This document shows positions 1-12,220 of a DNA stretch of 64,000 bases, piece by piece. The stretch comes from Epiperipatus broadwayi (taxonomy: Eukaryota; Onychophora; Udeonychophora; Euonychophora; Peripatidae), in assembly GCA_028023455.1 (NCBI GenBank), contig JAQFVV010006246.1, positions 5,222,363 through 5,286,362 on the forward strand. The letters are read 5' to 3'. The position numbers and the translations under genes were made by a program. The notes under the pieces are model-generated. The model made no database searches. It had not been told where the DNA came from and worked only from the letters and a program-made list of their open reading frames with translations. How positions within the stretch are numbered: the first letter of the stretch is position 1; every line of letters starts with the position of its first letter.

Positions 1-1206
1 GAAATTAGAAAAGCTAAATAATGTAAAGATTAGAAAGAAGAGGGGAGGGGTGTAAAACTGAACGCGTCTCTTTCTTTCTTTGGTTAAATAAGAAAATCAA
101 TATTTAAAAGAATGAAAGAAATTAATTATAATTGTAAAATTAAAAATGTAAACTTGTACCAAATTTCCAAATAGATTGGTACAAGATAAAGTGAGAGAAA
201 GGAATGTTGCAATTAGTAACATTCAATATTTAAAAGAATGAAAGAAATTAATTATAATTGTAAAATTAAAAATGTAAACTTGTACCAAATTTTCAAATAG
301 ATTGGTACGAGATAAAGTAATGAAAAGGAATGTTGCAATTAGTGGCATTCAATATTAAATGTATCAAAAGAATGAAATGAAAATTGTAATTAGAAATTGG
401 AAAAAAATGTAAACTGTATAAAAAAATTCCAGATAGATTGGTAAGATAAGAATGAAAAGAAAGGAGGCAATTAGAGACATTCGATAGCAAGACAGAGGAG
501 AATAAGCAGAGCTGATTTAGAAGTAACCGGTTGTGTTTTTTGCTGGCTAGAATTTAACAAAAATAATAATAGAAGAGTACGCTGATATGGAGGGCTAGTG
601 GCAAACACCGGGCGTTTGCTCGGTCTATCTCCGTCTAACCATTCGCTCACTACTTATAACAACTAAAATGCTGCCTAGAAGAGACCGCCGTTACAGAACC
701 AGATCTGCCTGGAGATTCGAAGTAGAATGTTAAAGGGATGAATACCGAATAAAATGTTGAATTAGAAAGGAAACAAACCCACGTCAAAAGACTAAACTCT
801 CACTCCATTCACTGGAACGTCTGAAAAGCGAGCAACCATCTCTGCAAAAGAAGGGAAGGTTTTCCCCCTCGATGGTTGATCCGACATTGGAAAAATCATA
901 CCTAGGTAATTATTAATACATGCATGTCAGAATTAATTTGAAATAAGAAATCAGTCAGAACTAAATTATTAAAAAGTTGCGCAACACTTCGAACAGTTAT
1001 CATTAAAAGAACTTATGATTGTAATCTATTAATGTATGAGAAGGTAACAATTGAGTTACGATAATTTATTTAATGTTTCATTTGAATTATATTCTTTATT
1101 GTATATTTATGTATTTATTATGTTAGTGTGTGGATATATATGTGTGTTTTAGGATTTTATTATTAATTAGAATTAGCGAATTGCAAATTAAATTTTATTT
1201 ATAAAA
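1..1206 (+). mobile_element. Partial LTR (copy A) of a Ty3/gypsy-type retrotransposon
   Basis: This segment matches, in inverted orientation, the full LTR at 1221-3071, and matches the LTR piece at 5550-6412 in direct orientation. The copy enters from outside the window. It stops at 1206 inside the LTR, where an A-run of about 17 bases leads straight into the inverted LTR. Direct comparison with 5550-6412 holds a constant offset of 5206 bases over about 860 bp with no indel noticed, so the two are very recent copies or an assembly artefact. It has no coding content. Confidence 0.75.
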
Positions 1207-1220
1207 AAAAAAAAAAAAAC

Positions 1221-3071
1221 TGTAACACCACCGCCGTGCGGTTAAATACCCCAGCCGCACTTAATTATGTGATCGACCGGTTAACCACCGATGATGATGA
1301 TTACCACAAGCAAGAAGCCAATATACACCCTAAAATCGAGTATATATTCTTAATTGAACACTGACATAATAAAATATCATCCCAGCATTATATTTCCCAA
1401 TTAAACGCTTCTTCTCTGCTGGGCAAATTATTTGTATCGAATAATTAGTTCTGCCCAGCGCCTGGAATATTTATAAAATTTCCCGGAATTATCACGGTAC
1501 AGCAGGAATATAAATTATAGCACTTCCTTCCTTTACTCTATTTACAATACAGACTGGATTTATTTATCCATTTAGCTTACTTTATTTTATTTCTCAATTA
1601 ATCAACTTGTTAGCTCACTGATTTAATTTTAATTCACTCTAAGTAGTTATTCGCTTGGTAGAGAAAAGAAAACGCAAATGACTAAGTACTTCCTTTTATA
1701 AATAAAATTTAATTTGCAATTCGCTAATTCTAATTAATAATAAAATCCTAAAACACACATATATATCCACACACTAACATAATAAATACATAAATATACA
1801 ATAAAGAATATAATTCAAATGAAACATTAAATAAATTATCGTAACTCAATTGTTACCTTCTCATACATTAATAGATTACAATCATAAGTTCTTTTAATGA
1901 TAACTGTTCGAAGTGTTGCGCAACTTTTTAATAATTTAGTTCTGACTGATTTCTTATTTCAAATTAATTCTGACATGCATGTATTAATAGTTACCTAGGT
2001 ATGATTTTTCCAATGTCGGATCAACCATCGAGGGGGAAAACCTTCCCTTCTTTTGCAGAGATGGTTGCTCGCTTTTTCAGACGTTCCAGTGAATGGAGTG
2101 AGAGTTTATAGTCTTTTGACGTGGGTTTGTTTCCTTTCTAATTCCACATTTTAGTCGGTATTCATCCCTTTAACATTCTACTTCGAATCTCCAGGCAGAT
2201 CTGGTTCTGTAACGGCGGTCTCTTCTCGGCAGCATTTTAGTTGTTATAAGTAGTGAGCGAATGGTTAGACGGAGATAGACCGAGCAAACGCCCGGTGTTT
2301 GCCACTAGCCCTCCATGTCAGCGTACCCTTCTATTATTATTTTTGTTAAATTCTAGCCAGCAAAAAAAACACAACCGGTTACTTCTAAATCAGCTCTGCT
2401 TATTCTCTCGCTGTCTTGCTATCGAATGTCTCTAATTGCCTCTTTCCTTTTCATTCTTATCTTACCAATCTATCTGGAATTTTTTTTTTTTTTTTTTTTT
2501 ATACAGTTTACATTTTTTCCAATTTCTAATTACAATTTTCATTTCATTCTTTTGATACATTTAATATTGAATGCCACTAATTGCAACATTCCTTTTCATT
2601 ACTTTATCTCGTACCAATCTATTTGGAAATTTGGTACAAGTTTACATTTTTAATTTTACAATTATAATTAATTTCTTTCATTCTTTTAAATATTGAATGT
2701 TACTAATTGCAACATTCCTTTCTCTCACTTTATCTTGTACCAATCTATTTGGAAATTTGGTACAAGTTTACATTTTTTTAATTTCACAATTATAATTATT
2801 CTTTCGTTCTTTTTACAAGTGATTTTCTTATTTAACAAAGAAAGAAAGAGACGCGTTCAGTTTTACACCCCTCCCCTTTCCTTTCTAATCTTTCATCATT
2901 ATTTAGCTTTTCTAATTTCTTTTAAAATAAGTTTTTAGAATCCTTTTAACTAAATTTTTTCTTTCTTTTTTTTTTTCTATTTCTTTTAACGAAACCCTTC
3001 TCTTTATTAATATTATTGAGAATCAATAATATATACATGCGAGCCTACATTTATGTAGATATCGCATTACA
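1221..3071 (-). mobile_element. Complete LTR (copy B), probable 3' LTR of the internal region at 3072-5510
   Basis: The 1851-bp unit starts TGTAACACC and ends GCATTACA on the + strand, the short inverted TG...CA termini expected of an LTR. Read on the - strand it follows the open frame at 4859-3801 and a purine-rich tract just before 3071, as a 3' LTR should. It folds back on copy A (1-1206), leaving roughly 490 bp of loop. It differs from A and C at scattered positions, while A and C look the same as each other, so B comes from a slightly different element. A T-run of about 20 bases lies near 2470-2500. Confidence 0.7.
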
Positions 3072-3087
3072 CCGCTCCCCATTTTTT
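3072..3087 (-). other. Polypurine-tract-like sequence before the 3' LTR
   Basis: On the - strand the bases immediately before the LTR start TGTAATGCG read AAAAAATGGGGAGCGG. This is a purine-rich stretch interrupted by one T and one C, placed where a Ty3/gypsy element primes plus-strand DNA synthesis. Its position supports the - orientation of the internal region. The interruptions keep confidence moderate. Confidence 0.45.
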
Positions 3088-3800
3088 AAGAATTAAAATC
3101 TACTGGAGTTATTTTCTGAGGTCAAGCCATTTTAATTCTTAACCCCTATCTTCCTTTATTACTATATTTTTTTTTTCTTCTTGATATAAATTTTAATGGT
3201 ACACGTTTAGTATGTATAACTTCCGTATGATGAGATTATCTTAGAGAGACAACTAGGTTAAACTATCTGCATTCCATTTGATTTATTTGAACTGCCCAAA
3301 CACTTTTAATCCCCACCGAACATTATTCTGCACAGAGAGTTGATTTTTTTTTTTTTTCAGTAAGACGGATCATGAGCCCAGATCTCTGCTGAGTCCTCAT
3401 TCTATTTTTAGTTTAATTCTTCGTATCTTTCCAATACCTTTGGGATTTTCACCCAGTACGACGGATAATGAGCCCAGATCTCTGCTGAGTCCTCATTCTA
3501 ATTTTTTATTTATTTTCCTGTCTATCCTTATGTGTATAGACAAGATTAACACACACACTCCCTATTTTTTTTTCTTTTTATGAACGGCAAGACGGCTTGA
3601 CCAAGCTCAAATGCAATCCCCGCATGATTCATATCTGCACACATTTGTCTCAAAATCCAGACCCTCATTCATATATTCGCTACTCTTCGTAGTTCACCAT
3701 CCCCCCTACATTTCCATTATCACGTGGATTATCGTGTTCAAAGTCCAGGGTCGGTATCCTTTAGTCATCAACAGGTGTTTGTCCAGTTGCTTCTTTTCTT
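3088..3800 (-). other. 3' untranslated internal region of the Ty3/gypsy element, with a 40-bp direct duplication
   Basis: No conserved frame is visible between the stop of the Gag-integrase frame and the LTR. A segment of about 40 bases containing GAGCCCAGATCTCTGCTGAG occurs twice, at about 3364-3405 and 3461-3502, with one or two differences. The spacing is roughly 97 bases. It may be a duplicated cis-acting element or a simple local duplication. Confidence 0.5.
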
Positions 3801-4859
3801 TTAGTTCCTATCGGGAGGTTCTTTCTTTTTCCGGACTAGCCTTAAAGACCGAGCATTGTATGTTCCCTTTTCTTCCACTCCTTGACCCACAACAAAAGCA
3901 TTATTCCCATATCGTTTCCTTATAGTGTATGGCCCCTCATAAATAGGTTGGAATTTCTTGAATAGATTTCGCTCTGGGTGACTCACAGGATGCACTCTTA
4001 TTTTCAAAAATTGATTTACCGTTATTACGTTATTGCACCTGCTATCCCCCAAACTTGTCCCTCTCACATTTTTACCCTCTCGTTTTTCCTCCGCCACTGT
4101 AGAATCCCGCTTCTCTACGATTCCGGCTAGCTGGTTTACATCTATACGTACATTATCTACAATTTTCTCATTTTCCTGCCTTATCTCTTCCAATTTCTTT
4201 CCCTGCTCTACTTTAAACTCCTCTACTTTTCGACACACAGTTTCTATTTTATCCTCTAAATGTGCCATCCTTCCCTCTACTTTCATCACAACCTCTTGTT
4301 CTAAATTATTTACTTCTCCAGTGAGTCTCTGCTCTAAGTTCTCGAGTAACTCAGCCTGTCCGTTTAACCTTTCATTCGTGACAAAAATCTGATTTGAGGT
4401 TTCTTCAACCCTTTTACTTAACTCTTCATTTTTTATGTCGAATTTTTCATCCAACTGTTTTTTCCACTCGTCTATCATCTTTTTATTGTCTTCCTTTAAT
4501 TCTTTCATAAACCTTTGCTGGTCTTCTATCATTTTCTTATTTATTTCATCTCTCTGCTCATCTCTTTCCCTTATCTCCTTTATAAACTGCCGTTGATCCT
4601 CCCCCATTTTCTCCATCATTTTTATTAAATTATAAATTTCTATACTAACTTTCGGCTCTTGTTTATCATCATTAATTTCCATTTCATTTCCACTACTGGT
4701 TTCTATTTCTCTTTCCCTATCTGTTTCTCCGGATAATTCCGTTTGTTCTTCACTGGTACTTTTCGTGGTTGCAAGTTGATCGTCCATTTTTGCTTTCGAC
4801 CTCGTTTGCATTGACTCTAAATAAATGTTATCACTGACTAAGTAATTATTTTCTCCCAA
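3801..4859 (-). CDS. Gag-like coiled-coil protein fused to an integrase C-terminal (GPY/F) tail, non-autonomous Ty3/gypsy element
   Basis: One open frame of 352 codons. The first Met lies at 4859, but a second start about 17 codons in (MQTRSKAKMDD) looks like a typical gypsy Gag beginning. Residues about 60-255 are rich in E, K, Q and R with heptad-like spacing and should form a long coiled coil, as in some Gag proteins. From about residue 289 the protein switches to HPVSHPERNLFKKF, then YEGPY near 307-311 and NNAFVV. This matches the GPY/F module that ends Ty3/gypsy integrases. Protease, reverse transcriptase, RNase H and the integrase core are all missing, so Gag and the Pol tail have been joined in frame by a large internal deletion. 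The frame is intact, which suggests a recent or still expressed non-autonomous element dependent on a full relative. No zinc knuckle is seen. Confidence 0.7.
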   Translation of the reverse strand: MGENNYLVSDNIYLESMQTRSKAKMDDQLATTKSTSEEQTELSGETDREREIETSSGNEMEINDDKQEPKVSIEIYNLIKMMEKMGEDQRQFIKEIRERDEQRDEINKKMIEDQQRFMKELKEDNKKMIDEWKKQLDEKFDIKNEELSKRVEETSNQIFVTNERLNGQAELLENLEQRLTGEVNNLEQEVVMKVEGRMAHLEDKIETVCRKVEEFKVEQGKKLEEIRQENEKIVDNVRIDVNQLAGIVEKRDSTVAEEKREGKNVRGTSLGDSRCNNVITVNQFLKIRVHPVSHPERNLFKKFQPIYEGPYTIRKRYGNNAFVVGQGVEEKGTYNARSLRLVRKKKEPPDRN

Positions 4860-5549
4860 TTATTATTAAATGCAATACTGTTTATCAACGCTATTTCATA
4901 TTAGGTACGTTTGCTGGCCTGCCCCGTCCTCATCCATTAACTCACTTGTTTATGCTGCTTTAAAGATCCCCTTAAACTCACAAGCTTTTATTATTCAAAC
5001 AATAAAATCTTTTCCCTCTCTTGATTTTATTTATTTATATAATGTAGATCGTGCCCAGAAAATTTTACCCCGTCTCTTTCTCTCTTTTTATAAAATTCAG
5101 TTGTCTTTTGCTCCACTTTCCCTCTCTCACCAAGCGATCTTTTATTATTATTCTATATTTTTATCTAAACCTTAGGTCTATTCTACTGTCTCTACAACTA
5201 CTACATAACTACATATATACGGTTATGCCGTCTAATCCTTATTTTAACACTTTTTTCTTTTAACACTATTTTGTCGTTTTTATATATATATTTTTATAAT
5301 AACACATATAAATTCTTAACTTGAACAAAACCCCTTTGTTGTTTTTTTTTTTTTTTTATTTTAAAAAAAAACAACTTTCTCTTTCCTTTTTTTTCCTAAA
5401 ATATTTCTCAGTCTAAATTCGATTTTCCGATTGTTTGACTTTATTTAACCTTGCTGTATAGATCACATATGTGTAGATCTATTTTAATTAGGGCGCTATA
5501 ATTTAATTCAATCTGCTTTTTTTTTTTTTTTTGAATGTGACAAGATCCC
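4860..5549 (-). other. 5' untranslated internal region of the gypsy element and junction with LTR copy C
   Basis: This stretch lies upstream of the Gag-like frame and has no convincing coding content. A proper 5' LTR would be expected here in - orientation, but none is present. Instead the sequence reaches a T-run of about 18 bases (5515-5532) and then an LTR fragment in the opposite orientation. A clear tRNA primer-binding site was not found. Confidence 0.45.
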
Positions 5550-6882
5550 GGCATTCAATATTAAATGTATCAAAAGAATGAAATGAAAATTGTAATTAGA
5601 AATTGGAAAAAAATGTAAACTGTATAAAAAAATTCCAGATAGATTGGTAAGATAAGAATGAAAAGAAAGGAGGCAATTAGAGACTTTCGATAGCAAGACA
5701 GAGGAGAATAAGCAGAGCTGATTTAGAAGTAACCGGTTGTGTTTTTTGCTGGCTAGAATTTAACAAAAATAATAATAGAAGAGTACGCTGATATGGAGGG
5801 CTAGTGGCAAACACCGGGCGTTTGCTCGGTCTATCTCCGTCTAACCATTCGCTCACTACTTATAACAACTAAAATGCTGCCTAGAAGAGACCGCCGTTAC
5901 AGAACCAGATCTGCCTGGAGATTCGAAGTAGAATGTTAAAGGGATGAATACCGAATAAAATGTTGAATTAGAAAGGAAACAAACCCACGTCAAAAGACTA
6001 AACTCTCACTCCATTCACTGGAACGTCTGAAAAGCGAGCAACCATCTCTGCAAAAGAAGGGAAGGTTTTCCCCCTCGATGGTTGATCCGACATTGGAAAA
6101 ATCATACCTAGGTAATTATTAATACATGCATGTCAGAATTAATTTGAAATAAGAAATCAGTCAGAACTAAATTATTAAAAAGTTGCGCAACACTTCGAAC
6201 AGTTATCATTAAAAGAACTTATGATTGTAATCTATTAATGTATGAGAAGGTAACAATTGAGTTACGATAATTTATTTAATGTTTCATTTGAATTATATTC
6301 TTTATTGTATATTTATGTATTTATTATGTTAGTGTGTGGATATATATGTGTGTTTTAGGATTTTATTATTAATTAGAATTAGCGAATTGCAAATTAAATT
6401 TTATTTATAAAAGGAACTTAGTCATTTGCGTTTTCTTTTCTCTACCAAGCGAATAACTACTTAGAGTGAATTAAAATTAAATCAGTGAGCTAACAAGTTG
6501 ATTAATTGAGAAATAAAATAAAGTAAGCTAAATGGATAAATAAATCCAGTCTGTATTGTAAATAGAGTAAAGGAAGGAAGTGCTATAATTTATATTCCTG
6601 CTGTACCGTGATAATTCCGGGAAATTTTATAAATATTCCAGGCGCTGGGCAGAACTAATTATCCGATACAAATAATTTGCCCAGCAGAGAAGAAGCGTTT
6701 AATTGGGAAATATAATGCTGGGATGATATTTTATTATGTCAGTGTTCAATTAAGAATATATACTCGATTTTAGGGTGTATATTGGCTTCTTGCTTGTGGT
6801 AATCATCATCATCGGTGGTTAACCGGTCGATCACATAATTAAGTGCGGCTGGGGTCTTTAACCGCACGGCGGTGGTGTTACA
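5550..6882 (+). mobile_element. 5'-truncated LTR (copy C) in + orientation
   Basis: Copy C begins mid-LTR at 5550, matches copy A (344-1206) directly, then continues through the LTR end, which is inverted at 1221-1690. It ends GGTGTTACA at 6882. It points opposite to the Gag-like frame, so it is not that frame's normal 5' LTR. The same element appears twice in + orientation around an inverted LTR plus internal region. Confidence 0.7.
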
Positions 6883-7139
6883 GTATCTTGTTTTCATTCA
6901 CATTGGTCACAATTAAATTTGTTTTGTCCATACAGATATTTTCCCCCATTTTCTTATGATCTTCATTTAATCTATTTTCGATATGAGAGATGACCAGCTC
7001 TGCTGTCAATTTTTATTTAAAATTTCTGCTCACTTATTCAAACATTCAGTAAATTGCAATTTTCATCAATATCCTTTATCTTTTTGACATTAGTTTTTGT
7101 TTGTAGACTACTATTTTTGATTTACAATCTGGTGATAAA

Positions 7140-7395
7140 ATGTCTTTACTTCTTTGATTATTACAACAAAATCATTATAAATGTTCTTTAACAACACAAA
7201 TGTGACATGTGGCATTTTTAAATTTGCACAGATTTCCCCCATATTTCACCAGTTGCATTCTGTTTACAATTGTTTTTAATTTCTTTACTTCTGTTATACT
7301 TTCTAACATGGCTGTATATATTACCTTTTCTATAGCTTGAGCATATGTTAATTTGTTTGACTTAACAACAGTTATCAACTTGTTATCACATATAT
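7140..7395 (-). pseudogene. Fragment of a Ty3/gypsy Gag (end of capsid plus zinc knuckle)
   Basis: The - strand frame 7378-7175 reads LTYAQAIEKVIYTAMLE, then a spacer, then CKFKNATCHICVVKEH. The second block follows the C-x-F/K-x-A-x-C-x-x-C-x-x-K-x-H pattern of a Gag zinc knuckle in K02A2.6-like gypsy elements. The first resembles the helix that precedes it in those proteins. The fragment is flanked by stop codons with no LTR visible. It sits a few hundred bases beyond LTR copy C but looks much older. Confidence 0.5.
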
Positions 7396-10329
7396 TCTAT
7401 AATAACTGGAGTTCAAATTTACATGCTAATGTTACTTTAAGGTTTTCTAATGCCATGTGTACCCACAAATAAAAGCAAAACAAATAAATATGCAATAAAA
7501 TTAAAATAATCAATCTAATAAAGTAACATTGTTATTACTTCAAATAGTTTATCTTTCGTAGTATTAATAATTAACATAACAGAAAAATTTTGAAACAATT
7601 TGATGGCCAATCAGCAGAGTGATACTTATCTTTCTGATTATTTATGAAACTATTAACCTATTAAAAATAAAACAATGGTCATTTTTCTAGCCAAATAATT
7701 ATTGATTTAGAATAAGTCACAAAGCAATAATAAGAGATAGCTGAAAATACAAACATTTGCATTTAAAATAAATATATCATGGCTCCACAGAAACAAATTC
7801 AATCAAACATAAGTACACAATGCATGCCCATTTGATTTCACAGGTTGAAGATTCTACAGAAAAATATTGCTAACTTATTAACATTTCAAGGGAGCCTAGT
7901 CCATTAATACTTCTGAAATTTCAGAATACATAAGAAGGATCATTCTTAAAATGGATCAGGGACTCTTTGAATGAACTTCCTCATTGAATATTTTTGAGTT
8001 CAATTCTAATAACTATTATGAGCATTCAAGATCATCAACTTCTCTGCTTGGATCACATTGCCTCTAAATGCATTCTGGTGGCTGCAACAAATGTAGAAAA
8101 TAGATAAAATTAATCACCTTACCTTAGTGGCAACAATCAAAAGCTTAGATAAAATATTGTCTTCTTAAACAACATTTCAGTTCAGTTCTTGAATTATAAT
8201 AGTATCTCCTTCAAATGAAGTACAATCTTTAATACTCATAATTGAATGAACAAATATTTAATTTATTATGTCCAGGATGAGAAACCTAAAAATAATATAT
8301 AAATACCAAGCCAGATTTAATATTCAAAATAGTGAATTTACCTTAATCTAAAATTATAATAAAAGAATCAAAATGTCTGACTCCTGAGGGCAACGGAGGG
8401 AAAAAAAGCATTAAATTAATGTAAATAACTAATAATCATAATTTAAGTATTGCCATAGTTAATATATTGATCTAAGTACATTGAAAAGAATTTCATGGTT
8501 AATATAATTTTTTGAAAACAATCAAAGTGAGATTTTTGTATTTACAAAAAAAAAATATCATCTTCAAAATTATATAGCCTTAATACCATGGATAGAAGTC
8601 ACACTCTTATGCACAAAACAAATAGATTGATTAGTACAGCTATTAAAGTACTAATAAATACTTATATACCTTTTATAAAAGTAAATATGATTCATTTATC
8701 TGTTAATAACATTGTAACTTTATTAGTTTTTCAATAAAATTTTTATTTCACAATAATTTACTCTATTAATAACTATCAAGAAGTAGTCAGTACATTATAT
8801 ATTGGCAAGAAAAACTGTTTTACACACCTGGAATAACAATTTTATATATTAGCTTTAATTTTCTTTATGATGAATTGTCACTTGCATTAAATATTAAATT
8901 TATTCTTTTAGAACTATGATCATTGTCACCTTAAAATCCATCAGAAGTTATCTTTGTCAGAAGACAAGGATCTTCCCTAAGTGATCTTTTTTTTTCAGAT
9001 GTCTATATAATTTTATCTATATCTGGTTTTACCTTCTGTAATTATCCATGTTCACTCTATATCTGAACAAGAATGGGGGTTCCATTTTAACATATTACAC
9101 AATCAAGTGAATGATTTAAATTACCACTATGACTTCTCCAGCATAATCAGCTTAACATATCCTGTCGAATCTTGGATATCGTTCAAAAACATTTCAATCA
9201 ACTTCTGCTTCTGTTTTGATTGAATAAGTAATTATCATTCCAGAAACTTTCATAAAGTATTATATGAATGGCATTAATGCAATACTTCAAATATTTATTT
9301 ACAAATTGCAAACTAAGTCTATTTATAAAATGTCATAATTCTTAAGATATAAAAAAAAGTAATATCAAACCTATTAAAATTAGTAAGAATCAAGTTAAAT
9401 GCTCCATATGCACTGGATATTACTATTTTATTTAAAAATGATATCTCGTGAGACAAATGTTGATGTTGAATTAAAGATCACCTACAACATGTATTTTCAA
9501 TATGAAACACCACACTATATTAAAAGGATTATATAATTACACAGCAGATTTCCCAAGAGATCATATGCTTAAAACTTATGCTTTTCAAAAGAAGTCTATA
9601 GAAATTTGATTGCATGATTGTACCAATCCTACAGAAGACTGCCTAATGGTTGATGGAGTATTTAGAATTAACAGAGTTAGACATTTGTTTATGATTAATT
9701 AATGGGATCATTTTAAAACCTAACAATTTCTATTCTTTTATTATTATTATTTGATAAATTAAAAATGCTGCTAAAAATGAACAGTTGTGTAAAGAAGTGT
9801 AATAAAATATAATTAAAATATAGCAAATATGTTATTAATATATTGATCAGTTGTCAACCCCATTTAATAATCTTATGATCTGTGTCTTCACTTTTACTGA
9901 ATGCATTATTGTTTAATTGCTTATATGTGTATATAGAATAAGAGTTCAAGTAGAGGTGATGACATTGATCTTAAGGTATAATAACAATTTAATATTTATG
10001 AAGTAGAAAATGAATATCCGTATATTTATTAGCAAACATAGTTTTGGTTTAAGATATCTTCTTTCTTTAGTGACTTATGCCATGACACAATGTAAATTTT
10101 TATTTTATATCTAATCCTTTTTCTTCATTGTACAACTATTCTTTATTTTTTTAATATGATACCATTTTAAGAATGGAATTTTTTTAAGGAGTGTGTTAGG
10201 AGGTTTACAAGTAAATCTATTATTGGGTTCACTAAAAAAAGAATTATGACTAGTTTTCTGACAATGATCTTATTATTAGTAGTTTAATTTAAAGGAAACA
10301 TGACATTTTCCACTTAGCAGAATAATAAA
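7396..10329. other. AT-rich non-coding DNA
   Basis: No conserved coding frame, RNA gene or repeat structure was recognised. It probably belongs to a large ABAT intron or to DNA upstream of the visible ABAT exons. The preceding ABAT exon was not found, so this cannot be settled. Confidence 0.4.
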
Positions 10330-12115
10330 TTAAGTGGAACTTCATAATAAATATAGCGATTTGAAAGCAGAAGTTCAACAAATGACAAGAAGGCTTAAAA
10401 ATGATTGAATTAAAGCTGCAAAAAAGATATAGACATTCACTGATAATGATGACTTTAATTCTTTTTTTGATATGCTGAAGGTAAATATATGAAGCTAAAA
10501 ATAGTATAATCCTATTAAATCCAGCAATGACATTTTCTTATATGATGATAATATTTTGAAAAAGTGGAAAGAATATGTTAATGATCTTTTGAATAAAGAT
10601 ACAAGAATGGAAATAATGGCTTTTAATGATATATCCATTTTATCTACTCAAATCTTGACAAGATATCCCATTTAGAAAAATCAAAACAGAATCTCAAAAA
10701 TGAAAAGTCTGCAGGCTCACTTTAACATATTGAGGTAGTATATTAGTTTTATAAATATTAAATTTTTTAGGAATATATGGATCCTAGAAATTGTGCAGCC
10801 TGATTCTAAGGTTCCTTTTATTGTTCCAATTTTTGAAGATAGAGGGTATAGACAAAATTGCAATAATTATCATGAAATATTGTTATCCATCACTGCAAAA
10901 GTCTTTTCAAGAATTTTGTTGAAATGCTTGCTTCCAGTCACAAATGAATGATTATCTGACTCAGTATGGTTTTAGAGTATCAAGAAGCTTTGCCACTGAC
11001 ATGCTTTTTGTTAGCAGGAAAATTAAAAAATCAAATTTAGAAACAAAAGATTAATTTATATACTGCTTTTAATGATTTAGCCAAGACATTTGATTCAGTT
11101 AATCCAATAGATTTATTGCATTGTTTGAAATTAGTTGATTATTCAGTAAAATGTATCCATCATTATACAGCTTCTACACAATAGAATAAGAGGAAGTCTT
11201 ATTATTGCAGGTGGAAAATCTGATACATTTGAAATGAAAATTGGAATTAAATAAGAACATGTACTTGTTTAACATAGTTTTAAATTTTTATGACAATTGT
11301 CTTTGGAACTGTTTATATATGGCTTAATGAAACAGAAATTAAGATGCGATATAAGTTTGGTAGTGGAATTTTTAATTTGAATTGTTAAAAGCAAAAACAA
11401 AAATTTCCGTTTCTTAGCCAATGATTATGCTGTTTTCTCAATTAAAAAAACAGTTTACAGAATATATTTAATATTTGAATGCAACTTATAAAGCTTTAGC
11501 TTAATGTTCAAGAAACTCACATCCTTTGTCAGAAGAAAAATTCGAAACTTGAATAATCATCATTTGAGAATAAAATAATTTAAATATCTTGTTACGAGAC
11601 TCTAATGTGATGCTATTGCTTTGACAAGTTAAAAGATAGAATATTTCATCACAGGAAAGTAATTCCAGAAACTAAATTATTTGCATTTAGAATAGTTATT
11701 TTATCTAATTTGTTGTTTGGAAGTGAGACCAGAACACTTTATAGATGTAGTATAAAGGCATTAGAAAAGTTTCATTTAAGGATACTGTGTTGAATTATAA
11801 GACCATTCAATATATTCTTCAACTTGTTGAATGGATATTGTAGAATTCATTATTATAAAATTATTACATCATTAGATTAGATATATAAAATGAAAGAAAA
11901 AATGTAAATCTTAAAAAGATATTTTATGGTGAAAATTAAACATATTTTTATGGGAGAGGTAGACCTTCATCTATGATCTAAGGATTATCCCAAAAATGCA
12001 TTTTAAAGAAGCCCTATACCAATTATTTCCATTGAGATGACATGATAGATAAAAAAAATAAATTGGAGAGTTATACTTAGACCTGATATTGATGTATTTT
12101 AGAAAGAAAAGTTTT
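10330..12115 (+). pseudogene. Dead non-LTR retrotransposon (LINE), reverse transcriptase to C-terminus
   Basis: Stops and frameshifts break the frame everywhere, but LINE landmarks appear in order. Near 10340-10480 is the pre-RT linker (YSDLKAEVQQMTRRLKND, then a piece resembling FTDNDDFNSFFDMLK). Near 10855-10990 comes NYHEILLSITAKVFSRILLK and SQYGFRVSRSFATDMLF. Near 11060-11135 comes AFNDLAKTFDSVN. Near 11160-11260 is a stretch like LLHNRIRGSLIIAGGKSD ahead of GIK where GVKQG is expected. Near 11570 is FKYLVTRL, near 11700-11790 a decayed YG-ETWTLY region, and near 11995 a piece resembling the K-RFKDALK tail. This matches the common animal LINE whose reverse transcriptase has AFIDLTKAFDSVN. 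The upstream endonuclease is absent or unrecognisable. It is old and non-functional. Confidence 0.7.
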
Positions 12116-12220
12116 CTTTTTTTTCTCTTCTTACTTTGGAGTTGAAATGGCCATATTAATTTACAAACGATTGCTATATATATGTATATGTAAAGCTTTA
12201 TTAATGATAATACTCTATAT

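Noticed and set aside
2253-2938. Short + strand frames in the LTR
   Set aside because: They fall in non-coding LTR sequence repeated in other orientations, with Phe/Ile/Leu-rich AT-driven composition.
4033-4392. 119-codon + strand frame
   Set aside because: It lies antisense to the Gag-like coiled coil. Its Ser/Phe-rich composition is the mirror of Glu/Lys-rich coding on the other strand.
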